From assembly GCA_902362725.1 (NCBI GenBank), contig CABIXM010000010.1, positions 57,545 to 121,544 of the forward strand: a DNA stretch of 64,000 nt. The letters run 5' to 3'. Under the pieces are notes generated by a model. That model was not told the origin of the DNA and did no database searches. It was given only the letters and a program-made list of their open reading frames with translations. The translations under genes were made by a program, and so were the position numbers. This stretch comes from Clostridiaceae bacterium (GTDB taxonomy: Bacteria; Bacillota; Clostridia; Lachnospirales; Lachnospiraceae). The first letter of the stretch is position 1. The number at the start of each line of letters is the position of its first letter. This document shows, in pieces, positions 57,106 to 64,000 of the stretch.

Positions 57106-57363
57106 TTGCTTGGAGGAACAATACCTGATGAAGATGATAATGATGTCATCGCAGAACAACTTGCAAAAATCAGTGAACAGATGGCAATTAAGAATAGGCG
57201 TAGCAAAAAAATTTGGAAAATTGCTGGGGTTATATTCCTAGTAATTGTGCTATTGAATATCCTCTTGATAATATTTAATATGTCAGTATCTAAAAACGTT
57301 TCAACAGATAGTAGCACCACTTTCATAGAAATAGGTGAAGATGATGTGATTGATGTAGAATAA
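57106..57363 (+). CDS. Small single-pass membrane protein, possibly 5'-truncated
   Basis: An 85-residue frame from TTG 57106, or 60 residues from ATG 57181. It has one TM helix (IWKIAGVIFLVIVLLNILLII region, about 42-62) after a basic stretch. The N-terminal acidic helix resembles the part that follows a zinc ribbon in zinc-ribbon/TM proteins, and no good start or Shine-Dalgarno is present, so the true N-terminus may have been lost. Terminator follows. Confidence 0.45.
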   Translation: MLGGTIPDEDDNDVIAEQLAKISEQMAIKNRRSKKIWKIAGVIFLVIVLLNILLIIFNMSVSKNVSTDSSTTFIEIGEDDVIDVE

Positions 57364-57409
57364 TTTCCAACATACAATCCCAGTTTGACAACTTTATATC
57401 CATACACAC

Positions 57410-57443
57410 AAAGCAGTTAGTCTTAGGATTGACTGCTTTTTAA
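57410..57443 (+). terminator. Terminator before the IS3 element
   Basis: AAAGCAGT (57410-57417) and ACTGCTTT (57432-57439) with a 14-base loop, then TT. Confidence 0.8.
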
Positions 57444-57540
57444 CAAAAGACACCACTCAGGTGTGGTATGCTCCCCGTCAAGAGGACAATAAAAAATAAT
57501 AAATTTTTGTATCGTCAGCCATGCTATGGCTGGCGATATT

Positions 57541-58476
57541 TTATGCTGCTTTTGTATATTGCTCATGATATTTCATTGGTGTCATTACATGCAGTTTCCT
57601 TTGAAGTCGTTGGTTGTTGTAGTAATCTATGTAATTAGCTATCGCAGTAATCAAAGAGCTTCTGTCATTAAAACGCTGTTTATAATACATTTCTCGTTTT
57701 AGAATTCCCCAAAACCCTTCCATTGGTCCATTGTCAATACAGTGGGCAACTCTAGACATACTCTGCTTCATATGATGTTTTTTTAATCTAGTATAAAACT
57801 GTGCGCTTGTATATTGAAAGCCTCGATCAGAATGAACTAATGGGTGTGCATCTGGCTCCTGACGAACAGCCCCATCAAATGTGTCCATAACTAATGGATT
57901 ATCATTATGATCGCTGATTTTAAAGGAAACAATCCTTCTATCATATAAATCTAAAATAGCACTCAGATAAACTTTATGAACTTCTATTCCGTTGTAGTAT
58001 TTAAATTCAGAAACATCTGTAAGCCACTTTTCATTCGGTTTTTCGGCGTGAAATTCACGGTGTAAATAGTTTTTTGCTATGTGATCAGGATTTCTGTCTC
58101 TTCTGGTACAACTCTTAGGTTTCCATTTAATATTTGATTTTATATCGTATTTCCTACAAATACGAAGTACTCGTTTATCATTCACATGAATTCCTTTATG
58201 TCCATCTAATTCATCACGAATCCTTCGGTATCCCATATCTGGATGCTGGTTATGAATCCTTTGGATTTCAGTGGATAGTCTTTCGTTTCGAAGTTCATTA
58301 TTACTTTTCGGATATTTTACCCAGCGGTAATACGCAGAACGTGTAACATTAAGATATTTACAAAGTCTATCTATGGGATAATGCTTAGTAGACGATAGTT
58401 TTTGGATGGCTTCATATTCGGCTAACCGATGGATTAAAGATAGCGACCCCTCCTTTCCAGTTCTCTGACTTTTTTT
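57541..58476 (-). CDS. IS3-family transposase OrfB (made by -1 frameshift)
   Basis: The integrase-fold half of the transposase. DDE residues are visible: Asp in KWLTDVSEF, Asp in VHSDRGFQY and Glu in GPMEGFWGIL. An independent ATG exists only at 58236, but the frame is open and conserved further up (IHRLAEYEAIQ, YYRWVKYPKSNNELR). It joins orfA in the -1 frame at the A7G run (58470-58476), so the working protein is an OrfAB fusion, as in IS150-like elements. A GGAAAGGAGGGG stretch behind the slip site may stimulate shifting. Confidence 0.88.
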   Translation of the reverse strand, partial: KKSQRTGKEGSLSLIHRLAEYEAIQKLSSTKHYPIDRLCKYLNVTRSAYYRWVKYPKSNNELRNERLSTEIQRIHNQHPDMGYRRIRDELDGHKGIHVNDKRVLRICRKYDIKSNIKWKPKSCTRRDRNPDHIAKNYLHREFHAEKPNEKWLTDVSEFKYYNGIEVHKVYLSAILDLYDRRIVSFKISDHNDNPLVMDTFDGAVRQEPDAHPLVHSDRGFQYTSAQFYTRLKKHHMKQSMSRVAHCIDNGPMEGFWGILKREMYYKQRFNDRSSLITAIANYIDYYNNQRLQRKLHVMTPMKYHEQYTKAA

Positions 58477-59120
58477 AACAGATCATTCTCCATTTGTAAG
58501 TCTAGATTTCTTCTTTCCAGTTCAGCTATCTTGTCACGTAGCTCTTCTTCAGGTGTTCTGCTTGGAAGAGAAGCTATACGACGTCCACGTCTGTCTTCCA
58601 GACCCGCTTGACCCATCTTTTCGTATCGTATTACCCAATTGCGTACTTGTTGATAGGAACAATCATATTTGAGTGCCATTGCACCATAATTCTTATCATT
58701 TGCAAGACAATCTGTTACTATTTTTAATCTCTCATCAAGTGTAGTGTTCTTTGCTTTTTTCATGTAAGCACCTCCAGTGGATGTTTTTAATATTCCACCA
58801 GAATTATACACCTTAATCCAATCGGAAAGCTGTCTGTGTGAACGAATTCCGTATTTTGTGCAAATATCCTGAAGAGATCCTTCTCCGTTAAGATAATCAT
58901 TTATAGCAGATATTTTTAAATCTTTTGAATAAGATTTGTTTTTCGGTTGATTGAGTAATCCAGTTGGTCCATCATACTGATAAATAGAAATCCAATTTCG
59001 AATACTATGATGATCAACTCCCAATTCTTTTCCTGCTTGCTGTATGCCAATTTCTCCTGCAAGGTAGCGTTCGACTATTTTTACTTTTTCTACTGGTTCT
59101 ATCTTACTCTTTCTGAACAT
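58434..59120 (-). CDS. IS3-family transposase OrfA
   Basis: A 228-residue DNA-binding protein, longer than most OrfA. It has three HTH-like units of the IS150 type (KVKIVERYLAGEIGIQQAGKELGVDHHSI region; LKISAINDYLNGEGSLQDIC; LKIVTDCLANDKNYGAMALKYDCSYQQV) and a C-terminal leucine-rich coiled coil (AELERRNLDLQMENDLLKK). ATG 59120 has a GGGGGG-type site; an ATG 15 bases upstream is also in frame. It ends just beyond the slippery A7G. Confidence 0.88.
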   Translation of the reverse strand: MFRKSKIEPVEKVKIVERYLAGEIGIQQAGKELGVDHHSIRNWISIYQYDGPTGLLNQPKNKSYSKDLKISAINDYLNGEGSLQDICTKYGIRSHRQLSDWIKVYNSGGILKTSTGGAYMKKAKNTTLDERLKIVTDCLANDKNYGAMALKYDCSYQQVRNWVIRYEKMGQAGLEDRRGRRIASLPSRTPEEELRDKIAELERRNLDLQMENDLLKKVRELERRGRYL

Positions 59121-59235
59121 GAAAATACCCCCCATATAGGACTTTTATATTTCATTGTCCTATATGAGGGTAGCATATCAGTGTAAAGGGTGTCTTTTTA
59201 GTGCTATTTTATTGTCATATCAAGGCTCATTCAAT

Positions 59236-59255
59236 TGTGGTAAATTCGTGGTAAA
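59236..59255. repeat. GTGGTAAAT direct repeats at the right end of the Tn916-type element
   Basis: GTGGTAAATTC followed by GTGGTAAATTA, 59236-59255 region, matching similar words at the left end. Likely integrase arm sites; the junction with the chromosome should lie within about 30 bases to the right. A hairpin, CTATACTT / AAGTATAG, is at 59268-59295. Confidence 0.6.
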
Positions 59256-59369
59256 TTAAATAATTTTCTATACTTCAAAGTGCTTGAAAGTATAGTGTTT
59301 ATGCGGATAATCGCAAATTAGATATAAAATTTATAATAAAAGATATATATTAGAAAAAGGAAATAAAAA

Positions 59370-59933
59370 ATGGCAATTGAAGTAGAAATCAAACTGAAAA
59401 TCCGGGACAGGCAGGCTCTGGCAGCGAAGCTGACCGAGCTGGGCTTCCGCCCCGGCAGGCTTCTGCGGGAGACGGATGTGTATTTCCGGGCGGCGCATCA
59501 TGATTTTGTAAAGCGGGACGAAGCTCTGCGGGTGAGAGAGACGGAAGACCTGGAGACCGGGGAGAAGACGGCGCAGTTGAATTTCAAGGGGCCGAAGCTG
59601 GATGATGCTTCCATGACCAGGAGGGAAATGGAGACAACTGTTGGCGATGGCGGGACCGTCCGGGCGATTCTGGAGCAGATTGGTTTTACGCCGGTGATTC
59701 CGGTGGAAAAGGTACGGAACTATTTTCACCGGGGACGGCTGACGGCCTGTGTGGATCAAGTGACCGGGCTCGGGGACTTTCTGGAGCTGGAGATTCTGAC
59801 GGAATCCGAAGAAGGATGGAGCGCGGCACTCACCGAGATAGAAAAAGTATTGCGGCATGCCGGGTATTCCATGGAGGATACCACGCAGGCCTCGTATTTG
59901 TCACAATTATATTTTAAATTAAAAAATAATTAG
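59370..59933 (+). CDS. CYTH domain protein (class IV adenylate cyclase-like)
   Basis: A 187-residue CYTH tunnel-fold protein. The signature ExExK is Glu4, Glu6 and Lys8 in MAIEVEIKLK; other charged residues of the tunnel appear in RVRETED, LNFKGPK, ETTVG, VEKVRNYF and FLELEIL. Family members are adenylate cyclases or triphosphatases (thiamine or inorganic triphosphate); in Firmicutes the latter is more likely. Its base composition is that of the chromosome, which marks the return to host DNA after the Tn916-type element. Confidence 0.88.
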   Translation: MAIEVEIKLKIRDRQALAAKLTELGFRPGRLLRETDVYFRAAHHDFVKRDEALRVRETEDLETGEKTAQLNFKGPKLDDASMTRREMETTVGDGGTVRAILEQIGFTPVIPVEKVRNYFHRGRLTACVDQVTGLGDFLELEILTESEEGWSAALTEIEKVLRHAGYSMEDTTQASYLSQLYFKLKNN

Positions 59934-59962
59934 ACAAAATTGTCGTTTTATTATATTATAAT
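59933..59962 (+). promoter_or_regulatory. hipBA promoter region with palindromic operator
   Basis: GACAAAATTGTC (59933-59944) is a perfect 12-base palindrome beginning at the last base of the CYTH stop codon. TATAAT is at 59957-59962, 29 bases before hipB. The palindrome lies in the -35 region, so HipB (with HipA) would repress here. A further GACAAAGG half site is at 59973. Confidence 0.65.
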
Positions 59963-59991
59963 TATATAAAAAGACAAAGGTGGCTTGTAAA

Positions 59992-60315
59992 ATGAATGGC
60001 TTAGAATACCAGAAACTTATTGGTGATAGAATAAAGCAATATCGTGTCAATGCGGGAATTTCACAGAAAGACCTGGAAGAGATGTCAGGAGTGTCAGTTC
60101 GCAGTATATCCAGGCTGGAGCAGGGAGCATCCATTCAGCTTGAGAGTTTTATTAAAATTTTGTATGCACTTAATCTGGAGAATAATATAGATTTACTAAT
60201 TCCGGATCAAACGAAGCGCCCGTCTTTTTACTTAAAAAAGAGTGAAAAACCAAGGCAGCGGGTACGAAAAAAAGAGAATACGAATAGCAGCTTTAAATGG
60301 GGTGATGAAGAATGA
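59992..60315 (+). CDS. hipB: HipB-type antitoxin, XRE family
   Basis: A 107-residue protein with an XRE HTH (RIKQYRVNAGISQKDLEEMSG then VRSISRLEQGASIQL; residues about 12-55). The C-terminal 40 residues are Lys/Arg-rich and end GDEE. ATG 59992 has AAAGGTGG upstream; a GTG at 59980 is in frame. Its stop overlaps hipA by four bases (ATGA), the normal layout of a toxin-antitoxin operon. It should bind HipA and the palindrome upstream. Confidence 0.9.
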   Translation: MNGLEYQKLIGDRIKQYRVNAGISQKDLEEMSGVSVRSISRLEQGASIQLESFIKILYALNLENNIDLLIPDQTKRPSFYLKKSEKPRQRVRKKENTNSSFKWGDEE

Positions 60316-61610
60316 ATACAACTGCGGAAGTATATTTGTGGGGAACCAGGGTAGGAATTATACACCAGGATTTAAACAAACCATATGCTTCGTTTGAATA
60401 TGATGCTGATTTTTTAAAGAGTGGAATAGAAATATCACCGGTTATGATGCCGCTTAGTAATATTGTTTATGAGTTTCCGCTTCTTTCGGGTGAACCATTT
60501 TGGGGAATGCCGGGGTTGGTCGTAGATTCTCTGCCAGATAGTTTTGGCAATAAAGTTATTGAACAATGGCTTGCATCACAGGGAAAATCAATAAAAGATT
60601 TTACTGCAATTGACAGACTGTGTTATACCGGAAAAAGAGGAATGGGAGCGTTGGAATATGTACCAGCCAGCTCGGGAATAACAGATATCAATGAAAATAT
60701 CAATGTGACTGAAATGGTCAAGTTTGCTTCAGATGTGTTAAATCAAAGAGAGTCAATTACATTAAATGCACAGGAAGCATTGACCTATTCGCAATTGGTT
60801 CAGGTTGGGAGCTCTGCTGGTGGCGCACGGGCAAAAGCATTAATTGCCTGGAATAAAAAAACAAATGAGATTCGGTCAGGACAGCTTAACCTGGATAAGG
60901 ATTATGATTATTGGCTGATGAAATTCGATAATGTATCAAAAAATGGGGATCATGGATTGGAAGATGAGCCTGAATATACTTTAATTGAGTATGCGTATTG
61001 TAAAATGGCTCTGGATGCAGGAATTCAGATGAATGAATGCAGAATATATTCAAAAGCAGGGGAAAACCACTTTATGACAAAACGCTTTGACCGTATAGAT
61101 GGAAAAAAGGTACACATGCAATCATTGGGGGCAATAGCACATATCAGTTATAAAGAGCCAAGGCTGTGCAGTTATGAAATGGCAGCACAATACATGCAGG
61201 AAATGAATCTGCCAATGAAAGATATTGAACAATTCTACAGAAGAATGGTTTTTAACTGTATAGCTGTAAATCAGGATGATCATGTAAAAAATATATCTTT
61301 CTTAATGGATAGAAGCGGAAAATGGAGACTGTCGCCAGCATATGATATGACTTTTTCGTATAATGTTATGAACAAGTGGCTAAGCGCCCATCAGATGACC
61401 GTAAATGGGAAAAAAAGTGGTATAGATCTTGACGATTTATTAATGACTGGGACGAAAATGGGACTTAGAAAGAAAAAGTGTGTAGATATAATTTCCCAAG
61501 TAAGTATAGTGGTATCTAAATTTGCAAGATATGCGGAAGAACTAAAGATTAAGGAAAAGACCATTCTGGATATAGAGAAAATTCTTGCTCAGAATAAGGT
61601 GGAAATATAA
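60312..61610 (+). CDS. hipA: HipA-type serine/threonine kinase toxin
   Basis: A 432-residue HipA. The N-lobe has VYLWGTRVGIIHQD, the Gly-rich nucleotide loop GSSAGGARAKA (166-176), the catalytic NxDxHxxN as N320-Q-D322-D-H324-V-K-N327, and the metal Asp345 in AYDMTFS. All catalytic residues are present, so it appears active. E. coli HipA phosphorylates glutamyl-tRNA synthetase and causes dormancy; the target here is unknown. AT-rich, unlike its neighbours, so probably acquired. Confidence 0.93.
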   Translation: MNTTAEVYLWGTRVGIIHQDLNKPYASFEYDADFLKSGIEISPVMMPLSNIVYEFPLLSGEPFWGMPGLVVDSLPDSFGNKVIEQWLASQGKSIKDFTAIDRLCYTGKRGMGALEYVPASSGITDINENINVTEMVKFASDVLNQRESITLNAQEALTYSQLVQVGSSAGGARAKALIAWNKKTNEIRSGQLNLDKDYDYWLMKFDNVSKNGDHGLEDEPEYTLIEYAYCKMALDAGIQMNECRIYSKAGENHFMTKRFDRIDGKKVHMQSLGAIAHISYKEPRLCSYEMAAQYMQEMNLPMKDIEQFYRRMVFNCIAVNQDDHVKNISFLMDRSGKWRLSPAYDMTFSYNVMNKWLSAHQMTVNGKKSGIDLDDLLMTGTKMGLRKKKCVDIISQVSIVVSKFARYAEELKIKEKTILDIEKILAQNKVEI

Positions 61611-61644
61611 CTAGTTTCAATACAGAAATCAGGAGAACAAAACC

Positions 61645-62700
61645 ATGGAAGAACAACAGACCCTCCACAAGCGCCGCGTGCGCTACAAGGGCAAATATCC
61701 GAAAAAATTTGAAGAAAAATACAAGGAGCATCAGCCTGAAAAATACCAGGACATGGTGGAGCACGTGATCCGGAAGGGCAACACGCCTGCCGGCATGCAC
61801 ATTTCCATTATGGTAGAGGAAATCCTGGATTTCCTGAAAATCCAGCCGGGTGAGACTGGCTTTGACGCTACTCTGGGTTATGGCGGCCATACCAGGGCTA
61901 TGATGCAGTGCCTGAAGGGACAGGGTCACATGTACGCCACAGACGTGGATCCGGAGGAGTCGGCCAAGACGAAGAAGCGGCTGGCGGATCAGGGCTTCGG
62001 CGAGGATATTCTGACCATTAAGCTGCAGAATTTCTGCACCATTGATGAGATTGCGAAAGAAGTGGGCGGTTTCGATTTTGTATTGGCAGATCTGGGAGTT
62101 TCTTCCATGCAGATCGACAATCCGAAGCGCGGCTTCTCCTTCAAGGTGGACGGCCCGCTGGATCTGCGCCTGAATCAGCAGAAGGGTATCAGCGCGGCGG
62201 AGCGCCTGGACACCATCGGCAGGGACGAGCTGGCAGGAATGCTCTATGAAAATTCCGACGAGCCCTACTGCGAGGAGCTGGCGAAGGCCATTACTGATGA
62301 GATCCGCCGGGGAAATCGGGTGGATACCACCACAAAGCTGAGGGAGATTATCGAGAAAACGTTGGATTTCCTGCCGGAAAAGGAGAAAAAAGAGACGGTC
62401 AAAAAGACTTGCCAGCGGGTATTCCAGGCCCTTCGTATCGACGTAAATCAGGAATTCGAGGTGCTTTATGAGTTCATGGAGAAGCTGCCGGGCGCTCTGA
62501 AGCCGGGCGGACGCGCGGCCATTCTGACCTTCCATTCCGGGGAGGACAAGCTGGTGAAGGCAGCCATGAAAGAGGGTTATCGCTCCGGCATTTACAGCAG
62601 CTATTCCAAAGACGTAGTGCGTCCATCAGCCGAAGAATGTGTGCGGAATCCCCGGGCCCGCTCCACAAAAATGCGCTGGGCCGTCCGGGCAGAGGAATAA
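61645..62700 (+). CDS. RsmH-type 16S rRNA (cytosine-N4) methyltransferase, divergent stand-alone copy
   Basis: A 351-residue SAM-dependent methyltransferase of the MraW/RsmH family, with a basic N-terminal extension of about 45 residues. Motifs: TLGYGGHTRAM (SAM site), ADLGVSSMQIDNPKRGFSF, DGPLDLRLN, RVFQALRIDVNQEFEVL. The usual ISFHSLEDR is LTFHSGEDKLVK here. True rsmH genes sit at the head of the dcw cluster beside ftsL; this one does not. It may be a paralogue with another target base or a second RsmH. ATG 61645 follows CAGGAG. Confidence 0.85.
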   Translation: MEEQQTLHKRRVRYKGKYPKKFEEKYKEHQPEKYQDMVEHVIRKGNTPAGMHISIMVEEILDFLKIQPGETGFDATLGYGGHTRAMMQCLKGQGHMYATDVDPEESAKTKKRLADQGFGEDILTIKLQNFCTIDEIAKEVGGFDFVLADLGVSSMQIDNPKRGFSFKVDGPLDLRLNQQKGISAAERLDTIGRDELAGMLYENSDEPYCEELAKAITDEIRRGNRVDTTTKLREIIEKTLDFLPEKEKKETVKKTCQRVFQALRIDVNQEFEVLYEFMEKLPGALKPGGRAAILTFHSGEDKLVKAAMKEGYRSGIYSSYSKDVVRPSAEECVRNPRARSTKMRWAVRAEE

Positions 62701-62874
62701 GCAGAAAACAGTCCATTTGTGAGAAAACATATCTGTTATGTCAGGTATGAGTCTTGAAGGAAAGACAAAAGGGCGCTATACTATATAGAAACGCAGCGTG
62801 TGAAAAGCCGATAAACGGGAGCGGCAGAGAAGGAACACAGCTTGCGTATATAATAAAAACGGGAGGATTTTATC

Positions 62875-63732
62875 ATGAAAATCGCAGTAACTTATGACAA
62901 TGGCAATGTATTTCAGCATTTCGGTAAGACCGAGTCTTTCAAGGTATATGAAGTAGAGAATAATCAGGTCGTAAAAAGTGAAGTGATTGGCTCCAACGGA
63001 ACCGGACACGGCGCTCTGGCAGGACTTCTGGCAGCTCAGGGCATCGACGTACTGATTTGCGGCGGCATCGGCGGAGGAGCCCAGGCAGCTCTTGCAGAAG
63101 CGGGTGTGGAGCTTTGTTCCGGAGCGGAAGGTGACACGGACGCAGCTGTAGAGGCTTATCTGAAGGGAGAACTGACAAGCGCAGGCGCAACCTGTGACCA
63201 TCATGATCACGAAGAGGGGCATTCCTGCGGCAATCATGAGGAAGGCGGCTGCGGCGGAGATTGCGGCAGCTCCTGCGGAGGCGGCTGTGGCCAGCCGAAG
63301 CTTACCGGACGCAATGTGGGCAAGACCTGCAGAACCCATTACAAGGGAACCTTCAACGATGGCACTCAGTTTGATTCTTCCTACGACCGGGGCGAGCCCC
63401 TGGAGTTCGTCTGTGGCGCAGGCCAGATGATCCGCGGCTTCGACGCGGCGGTGGCAGACATGGAGGTAGGCCAGGTGGTGGATATTCACCTGATGCCCGA
63501 GGAAGCCTACGGCATGCCGAATCCGGACGCCATTTTCACGCTGGAAATCGCTCAGCTTCCGGGCTCTGAGGAGCTGGAGGTGGGGCAGGGCGTATACCTG
63601 ACCAACCAGTTTGGCCAGCCGTTCCCGGTGAAGGTAACCGCCAAAGACGAGAAGAGCATCACCTTCGACGCCAACCATGAGATGGCGGGTAAGGAGCTGA
63701 ATTTCAAGATTGAGCTGGTAGAGGTAAAATAA
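62875..63732 (+). CDS. NifX-like domain fused to SlyD-type FKBP peptidyl-prolyl isomerase
   Basis: A 285-residue cytoplasmic fusion. Residues 1 to about 105 form a dinitrogenase Fe-Mo cofactor-binding (NifX/NifB-like) domain (KIAVTYDNGNVFQHFGKTE, LAAQGIDVLICGGIGGG). Residues about 110-142 are a His/Cys/Gly-rich linker (CDHHDHEEGHSCGNH, CGGDCGSSCGGGCG) fit to bind metal. Residues about 143-285 are an FKBP with the inserted chaperone flap of SlyD (FDSSYDRGEPLEF, GQMIRGFDAAVADM). SlyD carries its metal-rich tail at the C-terminus; here it lies in the middle. A role in nickel, iron or Fe-S handling is inferred. GGGAGG lies before ATG 62875. Confidence 0.88.
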   Translation: MKIAVTYDNGNVFQHFGKTESFKVYEVENNQVVKSEVIGSNGTGHGALAGLLAAQGIDVLICGGIGGGAQAALAEAGVELCSGAEGDTDAAVEAYLKGELTSAGATCDHHDHEEGHSCGNHEEGGCGGDCGSSCGGGCGQPKLTGRNVGKTCRTHYKGTFNDGTQFDSSYDRGEPLEFVCGAGQMIRGFDAAVADMEVGQVVDIHLMPEEAYGMPNPDAIFTLEIAQLPGSEELEVGQGVYLTNQFGQPFPVKVTAKDEKSITFDANHEMAGKELNFKIELVEVK

Positions 63733-63744
63733 GACAGAAGAAAG

Positions 63745-63789
63745 ATACAGGACATTTTTCGGAAAAACCGGAGATGTCCTGTATTTTTT
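63745..63789 (+). terminator. Terminator after the NifX-FKBP gene
   Basis: ATACAGGACAT (63745-63755) and ATGTCCTGTAT (63774-63784) with T6. It directly precedes repeat copy B, as the ctpA terminator precedes copy A. Confidence 0.92.
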
Positions 63790-63790
63790 G

Positions 63791-63907
63791 TTATGGAATA
63801 GGAAATTCCGATAGAATTCCCTATTCCACAAAAGCAAGCAGAGCTTGCAAAGATGCGCACTCGGCGCAGTGGTAGATGGTTGCTGAAGCAACCGCGCCTC
63901 GGCGCGA
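63791..63907. repeat. 117-bp hairpin-array repeat, copy B
   Basis: Same five hairpins as copy A (17539-17655) in the same order and with the same length. Differences: one T:A pair in H1 is replaced by G:C on both arms (GTAATAGG/CCTATTAC against GGAATAGG/CCTATTCC), three bases in the H1 loop, one base at the H1 foot, one linker base, and one base in the H3 loop. H2, H4 and H5 are identical. Confidence 0.85.
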
Positions 63908-63908
63908 G

Positions 63909-63950
63909 GGCGTGTGAAAAAATGAGAAATCATTTTTTACACGCTCTTTT
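63909..63950 (+). terminator. Terminator-like tail of repeat copy B
   Basis: GCGTGTGAAAAAATGA and TCATTTTTTACACGC pair over a GAAA loop, then TCTTTT. It abuts the repeat core as in copy A but shares no sequence with that tail. The last 50 bases of the window show nothing further. Confidence 0.85.
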
Positions 63951-64000
63951 AGACTAAAAAATTATAAACGAAGTAGTCTCTAAAAGCGCATTTCCCCCTT

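Larger units (their letters stand above)
57445..59198 (-). mobile_element. IS3-family insertion sequence
   Basis: A complete-looking IS of about 1.75 kb. The ends AAAAGACACC (57445-57454) and GGTGTCTTTT (59189-59198) are perfect 10-base inverted repeats, and similarity continues inward to an ATGCT/AGCAT block about 25 bases inside. orfA and orfB read leftward and overlap with an A7G slippery site. No clear target duplication was seen, so the exact outer border is uncertain by a few bases. Confidence 0.85.
52060..59260. mobile_element. Reduced Tn916-type integrative element with IS3 insertion
   Basis: int and xis of Tn916 type, a Tn916 orf20-like replication/relaxase gene, an origin-like palindrome block, accessory regulators and an IS. 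The conjugation genes (orf13-orf24 type FtsK, VirB4, VirB6 homologues) and tetM are absent. Both ends carry GTGGTAAA-type direct repeats (52150-52224 and 59236-59255). It is thus a mobilizable or decayed derivative. Borders are approximate. Confidence 0.7.

Overview
The window reads as the chromosome of a Gram-positive, spore-forming gut Clostridium, most likely a Lachnospiraceae member. Signs of this are the 3' end of spoVAE, the ftsEX-peptidoglycan hydrolase cluster, a compact rpsL-rpsG-fusA-tuf operon with near-consensus promoters, frequent TTG/GTG starts with strong Shine-Dalgarno sites, and Tn916-type and IS3-type mobile DNA. Housekeeping genes are GC-rich. A stretch from about 46.7 to 59.3 kb, and the hipBA pair after it, are more AT-rich and look acquired. 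The assignment to family is inference from gene content and style.

Layout. 0-5 kb: spoVAE end, a DegV fatty-acid-binding protein, a TPR/AAA-like protein and a MATE transporter. 5-10.4 kb: a 1-phosphofructokinase-like kinase divergent from a TetR regulator-amylase-glgB cluster for alpha-glucan metabolism. 10.4-12 kb: an FMN-binding-like membrane protein and a YitT protein, separated by a long inverted repeat. 12.3-17.5 kb: a PucR/CdaR-type regulator, then ftsE, ftsX, an EnvC-like M23 protein and a CtpA protease, a cell-wall-cleavage module. 18-25 kb: an L-ascorbate operon (ulaG, PTS ulaC/A/B, DeoR regulator, a beta-propeller-like protein, ulaE, ulaF) with no recognisable ulaD. 25-41.6 kb: enolase with a repeat-bearing leader, CotH-YigZ genes, a class A PBP, HAD phosphatase, second MATE pump, Fe-S aldo/keto reductase, CobW-like GTPase, glycerol kinase with a DUF1667 remnant, a dihydrolipoyl dehydrogenase and an MBL-fold protein.

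41.6-46.6 kb is the str operon, with an unusually long and highly folded rpsL-rpsG spacer. From 46.7 to 51.9 kb lies an integrative mobilizable element (repressor, xis, int, RepA-like ATPase, MobL relaxase). From about 52 to 59.3 kb lies a reduced Tn916-type element (int, xis, rep, origin-like palindromes) carrying accessory regulators and an IS3-family insertion. The chromosome resumes with a CYTH protein, a hipBA toxin-antitoxin pair, a stand-alone RsmH-type methyltransferase and an unusual NifX-FKBP fusion.

The most interesting unexplained structures are not proteins. (1) A 117-bp element occurs twice, about 46 kb apart, as a string of small hairpins. Its two copies differ only in loops, linkers and one compensated base pair, and each copy sits between two intrinsic terminators of unrelated sequence. 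(2) The rpsL-rpsG spacer holds five hairpins, two of them near-identical tandem copies. (3) A 141-bp MITE-like inverted repeat lies upstream of the FMN-binding-like gene. All structure calls were made by eye; no folding program or database search was run.
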